Notes under the pieces: generated by a model
What the model was told of the DNA's origin: nothing
Database searches by the model: none
The model's input: only the letters and a program-made list of their open reading frames with translations
Translations under genes and position numbers: made by a program
In this document: positions 55,711-64,000 of the stretch, piece after piece
How positions within the stretch are numbered: position 1 is the first letter of the stretch
Layout of the letters: every line of letters begins with the position of its first letter
Assembly (NCBI RefSeq): GCF_004125265.1
Contig: NZ_RDTE01000003.1
Location: forward strand, 1,922,001 to 1,986,000
From: Streptomyces lydicus
Lineage (GTDB): Bacteria; Actinomycetota; Actinomycetes; Streptomycetales; Streptomycetaceae
Direction of reading: 5' to 3'
Length of the DNA: 64,000 nucleotides

Positions 55711-58227
55711 ATGCTCATGCCGGGCAGGAAGGAGACAACGGGCCGTCAGCGGGGTACGGGTGTCCCCATGACGCAGCCACCGAGTCCGTCGCCGACCGCC
55801 ACCTACCGGCTGCAAATCCAGCCGGACTTCCCGTTCGCCGCCGCCGAGCGGGCGGTCCCGCATCTCGCCGCGCTGGGCGTCTCCCATCTGCACCTCTCGC
55901 CGGTCCTGGAGGCGGTGCCGGGGTCCACGCACGGCTATGACGTGGTCGATCATGCGGCGGTACGGGCCGAACTGGGCGGTGAGCGGGGGCTGCGGGCGCT
56001 GGCGGCGACGGCCCGGTCGCACGGCCTCGGGCTGATCGTGGACCTCGTGCCGAACCATATGGCCGTGCCGGGGCCGGTGTCGCTCAACGGGCCGCTGTGG
56101 CAGGTGCTGCGCGACGGCCCGGCGTCCCCGTACGCGCGCTGGTTCGACATCGACTGGGACGCCGGACACGGCGGCCGGCTGCTGCTGCCGGTGCTCGGGG
56201 GCCGGCTCGGCGAGGAGGCGCGGCACTTCCGCGTCGAGGGCGACGTGCTGCGCTACCGGGAGCGCGCCTTTCCACTGCGCCCCGGTACGGAGGGGCTGGA
56301 ACTGCCCCGCCTCCTGGATGCCCAGTGGTACCGCCTCGCCTGGTGGCGGCTGGCCCGCAGTGAGCTCAACTACCGCCGCTTCTTCACCATCGCGGAGCTG
56401 ATCGCGGTCCGTGCCGAGGACCCCGAGGTCTTCGAGGCGACCCACGCCACGGTGCTGCGGCTGATCCGCGAGGGCGTCGTTGACGGGCTGCGCATCGACC
56501 ATCCGGACGGCCTGGTGGACCCCGGCGGCTATCTGGCCCGCCTGCACGAGGGGACCGGCGGCCGCTGGACGGTGGTGGAGAAGATCCTCACCGGCGGTGA
56601 ACTGCTGCCGGAGAGCTGGGCCTGCGCGGGCACCACGGGCTATGACGCCCTGCGCCACATCGACGGTCTGTTCGTCTGCCCGCAGGGCGCCGGACGGCTC
56701 TTCTCCCACTACCGGGACTTCGTCACCCCGCTGGCCGACGAGGGCGGCGACTGGGAGGAGACGGTGCGCCGGGCCGCGTACGAGGTCATCACGCACGATC
56801 TGGCCGCGGAGGTCGAACGGCTGGTGCGGACCGCGGTCCGGATCAGCGCACGCGTCCCCGCGCCGGGCGATCATGCGCCGTGGGCGCTGCGCCATGCCAT
56901 CCGGGAGCTGATGGTGCGGCTGCCGGTCTACCGCCCGTACCCCGCGGATCCGGGGCAGGCCGAGCAGGACGCGGCGATGCTGGGCACGGCCGCGGCGGGG
57001 GCGCGCACCGCCTTCCGGGTGTCCGAGGAGGCGCGGGCGGTGGATCTGATCCACGATCTGGCGCTGGGCCGGCTGCCGGATCACCCGGACCACGACCGCA
57101 CGGACTGCGCCGACTTCGCCGCACGGTTCGCCCAGACCGCGTCCGCGCTGCACGCCAAGTCCGTGGAGGACACCGCCTTCTACCGTTATCCGGTGCTGCT
57201 GTCGGCCTGTGAGGTCGGCGGCAGCCCCGGGGAACCGGCGCTGCCCCCGGAGGCGTTCCACGCGTACTGCGCACGGATGCAGCGGGACCGGCCAACCGCC
57301 GGCACGGTGCTCTCCACCCACGACACCAAGCGCAGCGCCGATGTCCGGGCCCGGATCGCGGTGCTGTCGGAGTGCCCGGACCGGTGGCGGGACGTGCTGG
57401 GCGCGATGGCCGAGGGGGCGGTGTGCGACGTCGGCGCCGGCGGCCCGGCCGGCGCCGGCCCGGCGGATCCGATGGTGTCGTGGCTGGCCTGGCAGACCGC
57501 GTTCGGCCTGGGTGCGCCGGGCGACAAAGCCGCGGCGGAGCGGGTGGCGCCCGCGGTCCTCAAGGCCGTACGGGAGGCCGGGCTGCGCACCTCGTGGACG
57601 GAGCCGGATGCGGGTTACGAGGAGGCGGTCGAGGAGTTCGTACGCAACGGGCCGTGCGGTCCCACGGCCGCCCCGCTCGCCGCGCTGGACGAGGAAGTCG
57701 CCCCCTTCGTCCGCGCCAATGTGCTGGGCGCGGCGCTGCTGCATCTCACCATGCCGGGCGTCCCCGACCTCTATCAGGGCACCGAACGCGCCTATGCCGC
57801 ACTGGTCGACCCGGACAACAGGGGGCCGGCCCGCTTCGGTCCACAGCTGCTGGCCGAGCTGGACGCCGGTGGCGCGCCCCGCGATCTGTCCGCGGAAAAG
57901 CTCCGGCTGACCGCCACGGCACTGCGGCTGCGGCGCGCTCGTCCCCAGTGGTTCGGCGCCACCGCGTCGTACGAGCCGGTGTACGCGGAGGGCCCGGCGG
58001 CCGAGCACTGTGTGGCGTTCTGCCGCAGCGGCCGGGTGCTGACGGTGGTGACCCGTCTGTCGCTGTGCCTGGTGGAGACCGGCGGCTGGTGGGACACCCT
58101 GCTGCGGCTGCCGCCGGGCGGCCCCTGGCGCGAGCTGCTGACCGGCCGCGAGCTGCCGGGGGGCGCGGCGGTGGGGCTGAGCGAACTGCTGGCGGTGTCG
58201 CCGGTGGCGTTGTTCGTGGCGGAGTGA
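55711..58227 (+). CDS. treY: Maltooligosyl trehalose synthase TreY
   Basis: An 838-residue GH13 enzyme converting the reducing end of maltodextrins to a trehalosyl unit. ATYRLQIQPDFPFAAAERAV starts the barrel. HLHLSPVLEAVPGSTHGYDV, GLIVDLVPNHMA, VDGLRIDHPDGLVDPGGYL (nucleophile Asp) and WTVVEKILTGGELLPESWAC (Glu) follow, and near the end LLHLTMPGVPDLYQGTE. ATG 55711 has GGAGGAAGG before it; ATG 55768 is a weaker alternative. A much longer frame upstream runs antisense through the MFS gene and was not used. Confidence 0.9.
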   Translation: MLMPGRKETTGRQRGTGVPMTQPPSPSPTATYRLQIQPDFPFAAAERAVPHLAALGVSHLHLSPVLEAVPGSTHGYDVVDHAAVRAELGGERGLRALAATARSHGLGLIVDLVPNHMAVPGPVSLNGPLWQVLRDGPASPYARWFDIDWDAGHGGRLLLPVLGGRLGEEARHFRVEGDVLRYRERAFPLRPGTEGLELPRLLDAQWYRLAWWRLARSELNYRRFFTIAELIAVRAEDPEVFEATHATVLRLIREGVVDGLRIDHPDGLVDPGGYLARLHEGTGGRWTVVEKILTGGELLPESWACAGTTGYDALRHIDGLFVCPQGAGRLFSHYRDFVTPLADEGGDWEETVRRAAYEVITHDLAAEVERLVRTAVRISARVPAPGDHAPWALRHAIRELMVRLPVYRPYPADPGQAEQDAAMLGTAAAGARTAFRVSEEARAVDLIHDLALGRLPDHPDHDRTDCADFAARFAQTASALHAKSVEDTAFYRYPVLLSACEVGGSPGEPALPPEAFHAYCARMQRDRPTAGTVLSTHDTKRSADVRARIAVLSECPDRWRDVLGAMAEGAVCDVGAGGPAGAGPADPMVSWLAWQTAFGLGAPGDKAAAERVAPAVLKAVREAGLRTSWTEPDAGYEEAVEEFVRNGPCGPTAAPLAALDEEVAPFVRANVLGAALLHLTMPGVPDLYQGTERAYAALVDPDNRGPARFGPQLLAELDAGGAPRDLSAEKLRLTATALRLRRARPQWFGATASYEPVYAEGPAAEHCVAFCRSGRVLTVVTRLSLCLVETGGWWDTLLRLPPGGPWRELLTGRELPGGAAVGLSELLAVSPVALFVAE

Positions 58228-58333
58228 GGGGGCGCCGGATCATCAGGCCCCGCCCGTTAATTCGGTTGCGGCCCCGCGCACGGCTGGCACCATGACCGCG
58301 TACACCCGTTTTTCCCCACATCAGGAGCACGGA

Positions 58334-58456
58334 ATGCGCGGATTCCTCGGAACTACTCATCGCCCCAGCCGGACGACAGTTCTTGAGGAAACCCCTTTCC
58401 ATGCTTGTTTCGCACACCCTGAACATCGGGATTCTCGCCCACGTCGACGCGGGTAA
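58334..58456 (+). CDS. Leader ORF overlapping the ribosomal protection gene
   Basis: A 40-codon frame with a strong AGGAG seven bases before ATG 58334 reads MRGFLGTTHRPSRTTVLEET, then PFHACFAHPEHRDSRPRRRG. It overlaps the start of the resistance gene (58401) by 56 bases in another frame. Ribosome-protection genes such as tet(M) have regulatory leader peptides. This frame is a candidate for drug-dependent translational or transcriptional attenuation. Translation is not shown. Confidence 0.5.
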   Translation: MRGFLGTTHRPSRTTVLEETPFHACFAHPEHRDSRPRRRG

Positions 58457-60377
58457 GACCAGCCTCACCGAGCGGCTGCTGTTCGACACCGGTGCCATCG
58501 ACCGGCTCGGCAGCGTCGACACGGGTGACACCCTCACGGACACCGGCGAGCTGGAGCGGCAGCGCGGTATCACCATCCGCTCGGCCGTCGCCTCCTTCAC
58601 CGTCGGCGAGGTGCAGATCAACCTCATCGACACTCCCGGCCATGCCGACTTCATCGCCGAGGTCGAGCGCGCCGTGGGGGTGCTCGACGGTGCCGTACTG
58701 CTGCTGTCCGCGGTGGAGGGCGTCCAGGCCAGGACCCGGGTGCTGATGAAGACGCTGCGGCGGCTGCGGCTGCCCACCCTGCTGTTCCTCAACAAGATCG
58801 ACCGGGCCGGTGCCCGGGACGAGGCGCTGCTCGCGGACATCCGCCGGCTGCTGACACCGGCCGCCGTCCCGATGACGTCGGTGACCGGCCTCGGCACCGC
58901 GGGGGCCGGGGTGGTGCCGTACTCCCTGGAGGACCCCCGAGTGCGCGAGCGGATCGCCGAACTCGTCGCCGAGGTCGACGAGTCGGTCCTGGCCCAGCTG
59001 GTGGATCCTGTCCCCGCAGGGCGGGAGCGCGGCGAGGACGGTGCGGAGCCGGACGGGCCGGGGCTGACCGCGGAGCGGCTGCGCGCGGCACTCACCGCCC
59101 GGACCGCCGACGGATCGCTGCACCCGGTGTACTTCGGCTCCGCGCTCGGCGGTCAGGGCGTCGGCGCGCTCATCGAGGGCATGGCGGGGCTGATTCCGCC
59201 GGCACCCGCCGTCCCCGGCACCACTGCGCGGGGCACGGTCTTTGCCGTCCAGCAGCCGCCGGACGGCGAACGGACCGCCCATATCCGGCTCTACGGGGGC
59301 GCGTTGCGGCCCCGTCAGCGGGTCGAGCTGCACCGGCCGGGGGCGGACGGCCCCGGCGGGCCCCTGACCGGGCGGATCACCTCGCTCCAGGTCGTCGGCC
59401 GGCCGCCCGGTGACGGCGGGCCGCTGACCCCGGGCAATATCGGGGTGGTCCGGGGGCTGCCCGGCGTCCGGACCGGTGACCGTCTCGGACCGGCCGCCGA
59501 GGCACCCGCCACAGGCGCCCTGTTCGCCGCCCCCACGCTCGAAACCCTGGTCAGTGCCCGCCGTCCGGCACAGGCCGCGGCGCTGCGTGCCGCGCTGCTG
59601 GGGCTCGCCGACCAGGACCCGCTGCTGCGGGCCCGCCCCGCGCCGGGCGGCGCGACCTCGGTGCTGCTGCACGGCGAGGTGCAGAAGGAGATCATCGCCA
59701 CCACCTTGTGCCAGGAGCACGGCATCGAGGCGGAGTTCGCGCCCAGCCGGGTGGTGTGCGTCGAGCGGCCGTCGGGGGTGGGCGAGGCCTGCCACGAGAT
59801 CGCCCGGCGCGGCCACACCGGTCCCTGGGCCACGGTCGGCCTCCGGGTCGAGCCGGGCGCCCGTGGCTCCGGCCCGGTCTTCACCTACGAGACCGAACTG
59901 GGCGCCCTGCCGCACGGCTTCCACCAGGCCGTCGAGGAGACCGCGCTGGCCACCCTGCGGTGCGGACCGCACGGGTGGGCGGTGACGGACTGCCGGGTGG
60001 TGCTGACGCGCTCCGGTTTCGTCGGCCCGCTCAGCACCGCGGGGGATTTCCGTACGGTCACGGCCCCGGTGCTGGGGCGGGCGCTGCGCGCGGCCGGCAC
60101 CCGGGTCCACGAGCCGTACCACGCCTTCGAGGCCGAGGTCCCGCTCGCCGCGCTCGCCGCGGTGACCGCCCGTCTCGCGGCCCTGGGCGCCGAATTCGCC
60201 GACACCACCGGCGGGCGGCATTCCTGGCTGGTCAGCGGTTCGCTCCCGGCCCGCCGGGTCCAGGAGTTCCAGGGGCTGTTGCCCGGCCTGACACACGGTG
60301 AAGGGGTGTGGACGTCGTATCCGTCGGGCGACCGGCCGGTGCGGTGGGACGCAGCGCCGCGCGGTGCGTCCGGCTGA
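58401..60377 (+). CDS. Tetracycline-resistance ribosomal protection protein (Otr(A)/Tet(M)-like)
   Basis: A 658-residue EF-G-like GTPase. G1 is ILAHVDAGKTSLTERLLFDT at the N-terminus, then LERQRGITIRSAVASF (G2 effector loop), NLIDTPGHADFIAEVERA (G3) and FLNKIDRAGARDEAL (G4). The C-terminal half has EVQKEIIATTLCQEHGIEAE and TDCRVVLTRSGF, typical of the Tet group. Such proteins dislodge tetracyclines from the ribosome. ATG 58401 has GAGGAAA upstream. A leader ORF precedes and overlaps it. As in other Streptomyces, it may protect against an external or endogenous drug. Confidence 0.85.
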   Translation: MLVSHTLNIGILAHVDAGKTSLTERLLFDTGAIDRLGSVDTGDTLTDTGELERQRGITIRSAVASFTVGEVQINLIDTPGHADFIAEVERAVGVLDGAVLLLSAVEGVQARTRVLMKTLRRLRLPTLLFLNKIDRAGARDEALLADIRRLLTPAAVPMTSVTGLGTAGAGVVPYSLEDPRVRERIAELVAEVDESVLAQLVDPVPAGRERGEDGAEPDGPGLTAERLRAALTARTADGSLHPVYFGSALGGQGVGALIEGMAGLIPPAPAVPGTTARGTVFAVQQPPDGERTAHIRLYGGALRPRQRVELHRPGADGPGGPLTGRITSLQVVGRPPGDGGPLTPGNIGVVRGLPGVRTGDRLGPAAEAPATGALFAAPTLETLVSARRPAQAAALRAALLGLADQDPLLRARPAPGGATSVLLHGEVQKEIIATTLCQEHGIEAEFAPSRVVCVERPSGVGEACHEIARRGHTGPWATVGLRVEPGARGSGPVFTYETELGALPHGFHQAVEETALATLRCGPHGWAVTDCRVVLTRSGFVGPLSTAGDFRTVTAPVLGRALRAAGTRVHEPYHAFEAEVPLAALAAVTARLAALGAEFADTTGGRHSWLVSGSLPARRVQEFQGLLPGLTHGEGVWTSYPSGDRPVRWDAAPRGASG

Positions 60378-60384
60378 GGCGGCG

Positions 60385-60452
60385 GCTGCCGCGCCCCGGG
60401 CGGGGTGCGGCAGCGCGGCCGTCGGGGACCGGCGCGGTGGTCCCGGCCGCGC
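60385..60452. terminator. Two hairpins between convergent genes
   Basis: GCTGCCGCGCCCC and GGGGTGCGGCAGC (13 bp, one G.U) enclose a GGGC loop at 60385-60414. A second hairpin, GCGCGGCC/GGCCGCGC with inner GGGACC/GGTCCC, follows. Both can serve the resistance gene (plus) and the FHA gene (minus). Confidence 0.8.
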
Positions 60453-60459
60453 CGCCCGT

Positions 60460-61005
60460 TCACCGCTGTGTCAGGACGTAATCCACCTGGCCGAAGGTGA
60501 TGTGGTCACCGGGGCCGACCGGCACCTCGCCCACCACCCGGCGGCCGTTGACGCAGGTCCCGTTGGTGGAGCCGAGGTCGCGCAGCAGCCAGCCGTTGCC
60601 CGCGCTGCGGAGTTCGGCGTGGGCACGGGAGACCGTGTCGTGGTTGAGGCGCAGGCCCACGCCCGGCGCCCGCCCTATGAGCAGCGGCAGCGGGCCCGGT
60701 TCGGGCAGCAGCAGCTTCGGCAGCCGCTCTCTGCGCCAGGCGCGGCGTACCCGGATGTGGAACGCGGAGACCCGGCCCACCATCCGCAGGAGGGTGCCCT
60801 GGACCTTGCCTCGGTCGGCCAGGTCGGCGGTGACCACATCGATTTCGGACTGCTGCTGAGCAGTGAGGACGAGTTCCAGTCGTCGCAGGAAGGTGTCCTG
60901 GGACAGCCGTCCCTGTGCCGCGCCGTCGCGCAGCAGATCAAGAGCGCGTTCCCGGTCCGCATCCGACGGGCGCGCGGGGCGCGCGGGGAACTCGAGCGAA
61001 GTCAT
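60460..61005 (-). CDS. DUF1707-FHA domain protein
   Basis: A 181-residue protein. Residues 5-60 (RPSDADRERALDLLRDGAAQ, GRLSQDTFLRRLELVLTAQQ) are the DUF1707 short-chain domain. Residues 95-175 are an FHA domain: LPLLIGRAPGVGLRLNHDTV, SRAHAELR, LRDLGSTNGTCVNGRRV (Ser and Asn for phosphothreonine binding). FHA proteins read Ser/Thr-kinase signals. Start ATG 61005. It is convergent with the resistance gene. Confidence 0.88.
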   Translation of the reverse strand: MTSLEFPARPARPSDADRERALDLLRDGAAQGRLSQDTFLRRLELVLTAQQQSEIDVVTADLADRGKVQGTLLRMVGRVSAFHIRVRRAWRRERLPKLLLPEPGPLPLLIGRAPGVGLRLNHDTVSRAHAELRSAGNGWLLRDLGSTNGTCVNGRRVVGEVPVGPGDHITFGQVDYVLTQR

Positions 61006-61334
61006 AGCGTGATTCTCCGGCCACCACGACCCGCTGTCCAGGCGGTGTTGGGCGCTGGGTCGTTGCAGGTGGGCGGGCCGGAGGTGCTGATGGTCGGGGT
61101 GGGAGGTGCGGGTGGGCGGGGGCGGACGGTGCGGGTCGGTGCGGCGGACGGTGCAGGTGGGTGCGGGGGGGGGTGGTGCAGGTGGGTGCCGGGGGGATGG
61201 TGCAGGTGCGCGTACGGCTCGTAGTGACGGCCGGGGCGGATGGCGCTCAGGCGCCGTGTCGCCGCGAGGGGCTGCCGGGCGGCGGGCGGGCATGCTTTTC
61301 CCGTCGGGACCGGAGCGAACGAAGGAGGACGGCC
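61006..61334. other. G-rich low-complexity intergenic region before treZ
   Basis: From 61095 to 61205 the plus strand is dominated by GGTGCGG/GGTGCAGG repeats, and the minus strand reads as a proline-histidine-rich frame. No gene is accepted here. It holds the promoters of the FHA gene and treZ, which diverge. The treZ ribosome site GAAGGAGG is at its right end. Confidence 0.45.
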
Positions 61335-63227
61335 GTGCTGTTCGAGGTGTGGGCTCCGAAGGCCGGGCGGGTCGCGCTCCAGTGGGCGGGTGACCGGGCC
61401 GGTGAGCCGGACGTCCCGCTGGAGCGCGACGCCGGACGCGCGGGCCGGTGGCGTGCCGAGGCACCGGCCCGCGACGGGGACCGGTACGGCTTCCGGCTCG
61501 ACGACGGGCCGCCGCTGCCCGATCCGCGGGCCGCGCGGCTGCCGGACGGCCCCGGCGGCCCGGCCGCGGTCGTCGAGCACGACCGGTTCGTATGGCGGCA
61601 CCCGTGGCCCGGCCGCCCGCTGCCGGGCGCGGTCCTCTACGAGCTGCACATCGGGACGTACACCCCCGAGGGCACCTTCGACGCCGCAGCCGCGCGGCTG
61701 CGCCACCTCGCCGACCTGGGCATCACCCATGTCTCCCTGATGCCGGTCTGCCCGTTCCCCGGCAGCCACGGATGGGGCTACGACGGGGTCGCACCCTGGG
61801 CGGTGCACGAACCGTACGGCGGGCCGGACGGCCTCAAGCGGTTCGTGGACGCCGCGCACGGCCACGGACTGGGGGTGGTGCTCGACGTGGTGCACAACCA
61901 CCTCGGCCCGTCCGGCAACCCTCTCCCGCAGTTCGGGCCGTACTTCACCGACACCCATCACACGCCGTGGGGCGCGGCGGTCAATCTCGACGCCCCCGGC
62001 AGCGACGAGGTGCGCGACTACCTCCTCGGCTGCGCGCTGTCCTGGCTGCGTGACTACCGGCTCGACGGGCTGCGGCTGGACGCCGTCCACGCACTGCACG
62101 ACGACGGCACCCCGCACTTCCTGGCCGCACTGTCCGCCGCCGTCGACACGCTGGCCGAAGAGCTGCGGCGCCCGCTGTTCCTCGTCGCCGAGTCCGATCT
62201 GAACGATCCGCGCACCACCGCGCCGCGGGCGGACGGCGGGCACGGTCTGCACGCCCAGTGGAACGACGACTTCCACCACGCCCTGCACACCGCGCTCACC
62301 GGCGAATCCCAGGGCTACTACGCCGACTTCGCGCGCGCCCCGCTGGCCGCCCTCGCCAAGACGCTGACCGGCGGCTTCTTCCATGACGGGACGTACTCCA
62401 GCTTCCGCGGCAGGACACACGGCGCGCCCCTCGACCTGCGGGTGACGCCCGCGTACCGGCTGCTCGCCTACGCCCAGACGCACGATCAGATCGGCAACCG
62501 CGCGCTCGGCGACCGGCTCGCGGCCGGGCTCTCCCCGGGGCTGCTGGCCTGTGCCGCCGCCCTGGTGCTGTGCGCGCCGTTCACGCCGATGCTGTTCATG
62601 GGCGAGGAGTGGGGCGCGAGCACTCCGTGGCAGTACTTCACCGCTCACACCGATCCGGAGCTGGCTAAGGCGGTACGCGCCGGGCGCCGTCGCGAGTTCG
62701 CGGCGTACGACTGGGCCGGTCACGCCGAGGACTGGCCGGATCCACAGGACCCGGCGACCCGCGACCGCTGCGTCCTGGACTGGAGCGAACCCTCCGTGGA
62801 GCCGCACACCTCGCTGCTGGCCTGGCACCGTACGCTGCTGGCGCTGCGCCATGAGCTGCCGCCGTTGACCGATCCCGATCCACGCCACACCGCCGTCCAC
62901 TACGACGAGCGGGCCCGCTGGCTCCTGCTGCGGCGCGGACCGCTACGGGTCGCGGTCAATCTCTCGCGGGAGGCCACGGCGGCCATTCCGGTCACCGGGG
63001 ACGGCGCGGACGGGACCCGCCCGGGCGGCGGGGGCGAGGGGGCGGACGGCCACGGCCCGGCCGGGGCCGGGCAGTCCCCGTCCGCTCTGCAGACATCCGC
63101 GCTGCAGAGATCCGCGCTCCAAACATCCGCTCTGCAGGCACTGGCGGGCTGGCCCGGTGCCCGGCTTCCCGGGGCTGACGGTGTGCTGCGGCTCCCACCG
63201 GAGTCGGTGGTGGTGCTCGGGCCATAG
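61335..63227 (+). CDS. treZ: Maltooligosyl trehalose trehalohydrolase TreZ
   Basis: A 630-residue GH13 enzyme releasing trehalose from the TreY product. GTG 61335 follows GAAGGAGG. It starts FEVWAPKAGRVALQWAG (CBM48-like), then VSLMPVCPFPGSHGWGYDGV, VVLDVVHNHLGPSG, LDGLRLDAVHALHDD (nucleophile Asp), LFLVAESDLNDPRTT (Glu), TPMLFMGEEWGASTPW. The C-terminal domain contains a repeat-bearing insert, SALQT/R four times, encoded by 15-bp repeats. With TreY and GlgX it forms the TreYZ route from glycogen to trehalose. Confidence 0.9.
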   Translation: MLFEVWAPKAGRVALQWAGDRAGEPDVPLERDAGRAGRWRAEAPARDGDRYGFRLDDGPPLPDPRAARLPDGPGGPAAVVEHDRFVWRHPWPGRPLPGAVLYELHIGTYTPEGTFDAAAARLRHLADLGITHVSLMPVCPFPGSHGWGYDGVAPWAVHEPYGGPDGLKRFVDAAHGHGLGVVLDVVHNHLGPSGNPLPQFGPYFTDTHHTPWGAAVNLDAPGSDEVRDYLLGCALSWLRDYRLDGLRLDAVHALHDDGTPHFLAALSAAVDTLAEELRRPLFLVAESDLNDPRTTAPRADGGHGLHAQWNDDFHHALHTALTGESQGYYADFARAPLAALAKTLTGGFFHDGTYSSFRGRTHGAPLDLRVTPAYRLLAYAQTHDQIGNRALGDRLAAGLSPGLLACAAALVLCAPFTPMLFMGEEWGASTPWQYFTAHTDPELAKAVRAGRRREFAAYDWAGHAEDWPDPQDPATRDRCVLDWSEPSVEPHTSLLAWHRTLLALRHELPPLTDPDPRHTAVHYDERARWLLLRRGPLRVAVNLSREATAAIPVTGDGADGTRPGGGGEGADGHGPAGAGQSPSALQTSALQRSALQTSALQALAGWPGARLPGADGVLRLPPESVVVLGP

Positions 63228-63256
63228 GGGCTGTTGCCACAGGAGCCACAGCCCCT
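63226..63256 (+). terminator. Stem-loop after treZ
   Basis: AGGGGCTGT and ACAGCCCCT pair over 9 bp around a 13-nt loop, starting within the stop codon of treZ. No long T run follows. Confidence 0.6.
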
Positions 63257-63285
63257 CGCCCGATCGTCCACTCCCCCGGCAGGTG

Positions 63286-63302
63286 ATGGACACTGTGTCC
63301 AT
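63286..63302. promoter_or_regulatory. Palindrome over the PucR start codon
   Basis: ATGGACAC-T-GTGTCCAT is an 8-bp perfect inverted repeat with one central base. It overlaps the start of the PucR-type gene at 63301 and could be an autoregulatory operator. Confidence 0.55.
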
Positions 63303-64000
63303 GCCCCTGCATCTCTCCGATCTGCTGGCCCGGCCCGATCTCCGCCTGTCGGTCACCTACGACGTGCCGCCGCAGCAGCTGGCCCGCACCATCGAGGCGG
63401 CGACGGTCTCGGATCTGCCGACGCCCGGGAAGTGGCTGCAGGGCGGCGAACTCCTCATGACCATCGGCCTGTTGCTGCCGATGGAGCCGGCCGCCTGCCG
63501 GGCGTACGTCCGGGACGCGGCCGAGGGCGGGGCGGCGTGTCTGGCGCTCGGGCTGGGTCAGGGACTGCCGTACCAGGAGGCGCCGGAGCCACTGGTGCGC
63601 GCGGCCGAGGAGGCCGGCCTGCCGCTGCTGACGGTGCCCGACGAGGTGCCGTTCATCGCCGTCACCAAGGCGGTCTTCGACGCACGGGCCGACGAACAGC
63701 GCGCGCTGCTGCAGCGGGCGTTCGCGACCCAGCGCCGGCTGACCGCCGCGGCGACCGGCGACGGACTGCGGCCGATGCTGGCGGAGTGGACGGCCGCCAC
63801 CGGCGTGGGCGCGGCGGTGCTGGACCCGCTCGGGCGGCTGCTCGCCACCAGCGAGCGCGCGTCGCGGCCGCTGCCGGCGCAGGCACACGAGCTGCTGGAC
63901 CGGGTCGCCGCGCGCGGACTGCGCGGCAGCGCGTCCAGCACGGCCGCCGGGCAGCAGCTGGAGGTGCAGCCGCTGGGCGCACGGCGGCTGCGCGGACTGC
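63301..64000 (+). CDS. PucR-family transcriptional regulator, N-terminal part
   Basis: About 233 residues lie in the window and the gene continues beyond base 64000. The PucR N-terminal domain is seen as MPLHLSDLLARPDLRLSVTY, LQGGELLMTIGLLLPMEP, AGLPLLTVPDEVPFIAVTKA, then a GAF-like region (GVGAAVLDPLGRLLATSERA). The HTH should be in the missing C-terminal part. PucR-type proteins regulate purine, amino acid or amine use and often sense a small molecule. Upstream ATG 63286 and GTG 63295 are alternative starts in the same frame. Confidence 0.75.
   Translation, partial: MPLHLSDLLARPDLRLSVTYDVPPQQLARTIEAATVSDLPTPGKWLQGGELLMTIGLLLPMEPAACRAYVRDAAEGGAACLALGLGQGLPYQEAPEPLVRAAEEAGLPLLTVPDEVPFIAVTKAVFDARADEQRALLQRAFATQRRLTAAATGDGLRPMLAEWTAATGVGAAVLDPLGRLLATSERASRPLPAQAHELLDRVAARGLRGSASSTAAGQQLEVQPLGARRLRGL

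Noticed and set aside
55627..58008. A 793-codon minus-strand frame opposite treY
   Set aside because: It is antisense to a clear GH13 enzyme, is rich in Arg/Gly/Gln, has no homology, and long antisense frames are expected at this GC content.
58353..60296. A 647-codon minus-strand frame opposite the ribosomal protection gene
   Set aside because: Mirror of a well-conserved GTPase; no domain seen.
61002..62900. A 632-codon minus-strand frame opposite treZ
   Set aside because: Mirror of treZ and of the G-rich leader; low complexity and no motif.

Overview
The window is high-GC DNA with GTG and TTG starts, strong GGAGG ribosome binding sites, Tat and lipoprotein signal peptides, and gene families typical of the genus (a SAV2148-type HEPN protein, DUF6207, large LuxR/LAL regulators, a secreted S8 protease). 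It is almost certainly a Streptomyces chromosome. The left two thirds, with many insertion-sequence remnants and broken genes, looks like an accessory or chromosome-arm region. From about 42 kb rightwards the genes are intact and ordinary.

Layout. 0-6 kb: minus-strand type I-B CRISPR effector operon cas6-cas8-cas7-cas5-cas3, every junction overlapping, with a small array of 8 repeats that decay towards the right. 6-15.3 kb: secreted small proteins and nucleases (DUF3761 protein, a remnant and two intact GmrSD/HNH-type nucleases, a NucA/NucB-type nuclease with a downstream partner), a frameshifted ankyrin/HEAT protein and an AIPR abortive-infection protein. Two pairs of 29-nt repeats at 6.8 and 15.4 kb, each with a 32-nt spacer, look like relics of a separate type I-E CRISPR system. 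15.4-29 kb: IS110 and IS630 remnants, two methyltransferases, an APC permease, a molybdopterin oxidoreductase pair, a GH15 trehalase/glucoamylase-like enzyme, peroxiredoxin, a fasciclin lipoprotein beside a decayed anti-sigma factor, a nitroreductase remnant and a broken integrase.

29-41 kb: a secreted ricin-lectin/beta-pore-toxin-like protein and a LAL regulator, then two near-identical MarR regulators, each beside a 36-bp operator-like site. One faces a P450-ferredoxin-ferredoxin reductase operon. The other faces a membrane permease followed by a pentapeptide-repeat protein. Fragments of a UvrA-like gene, IS630 and IS5 lie between and after them. 41-52 kb: truncated glycosyltransferase, dienelactone hydrolase, S8 protease, phosphotransferase, exonuclease, SDR, HEPN protein, and a copper amine oxidase that appears split into two secreted proteins. 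52-64 kb: glycogen/trehalose genes glgX, treY and treZ, interleaved with an MFS transporter, a tetracycline-type ribosomal protection protein with a leader ORF, an FHA protein, and the start of a PucR-type regulator.

How they work together: GlgX, TreY and TreZ debranch glycogen and turn linear maltooligosaccharides into trehalose, and the GH15 enzyme may degrade it. The CRISPR genes and AIPR are phage defence. The nuclease cluster may act on external DNA. No tRNA or rRNA gene was recognised. All family assignments come from reading the sequence, not from a database search.
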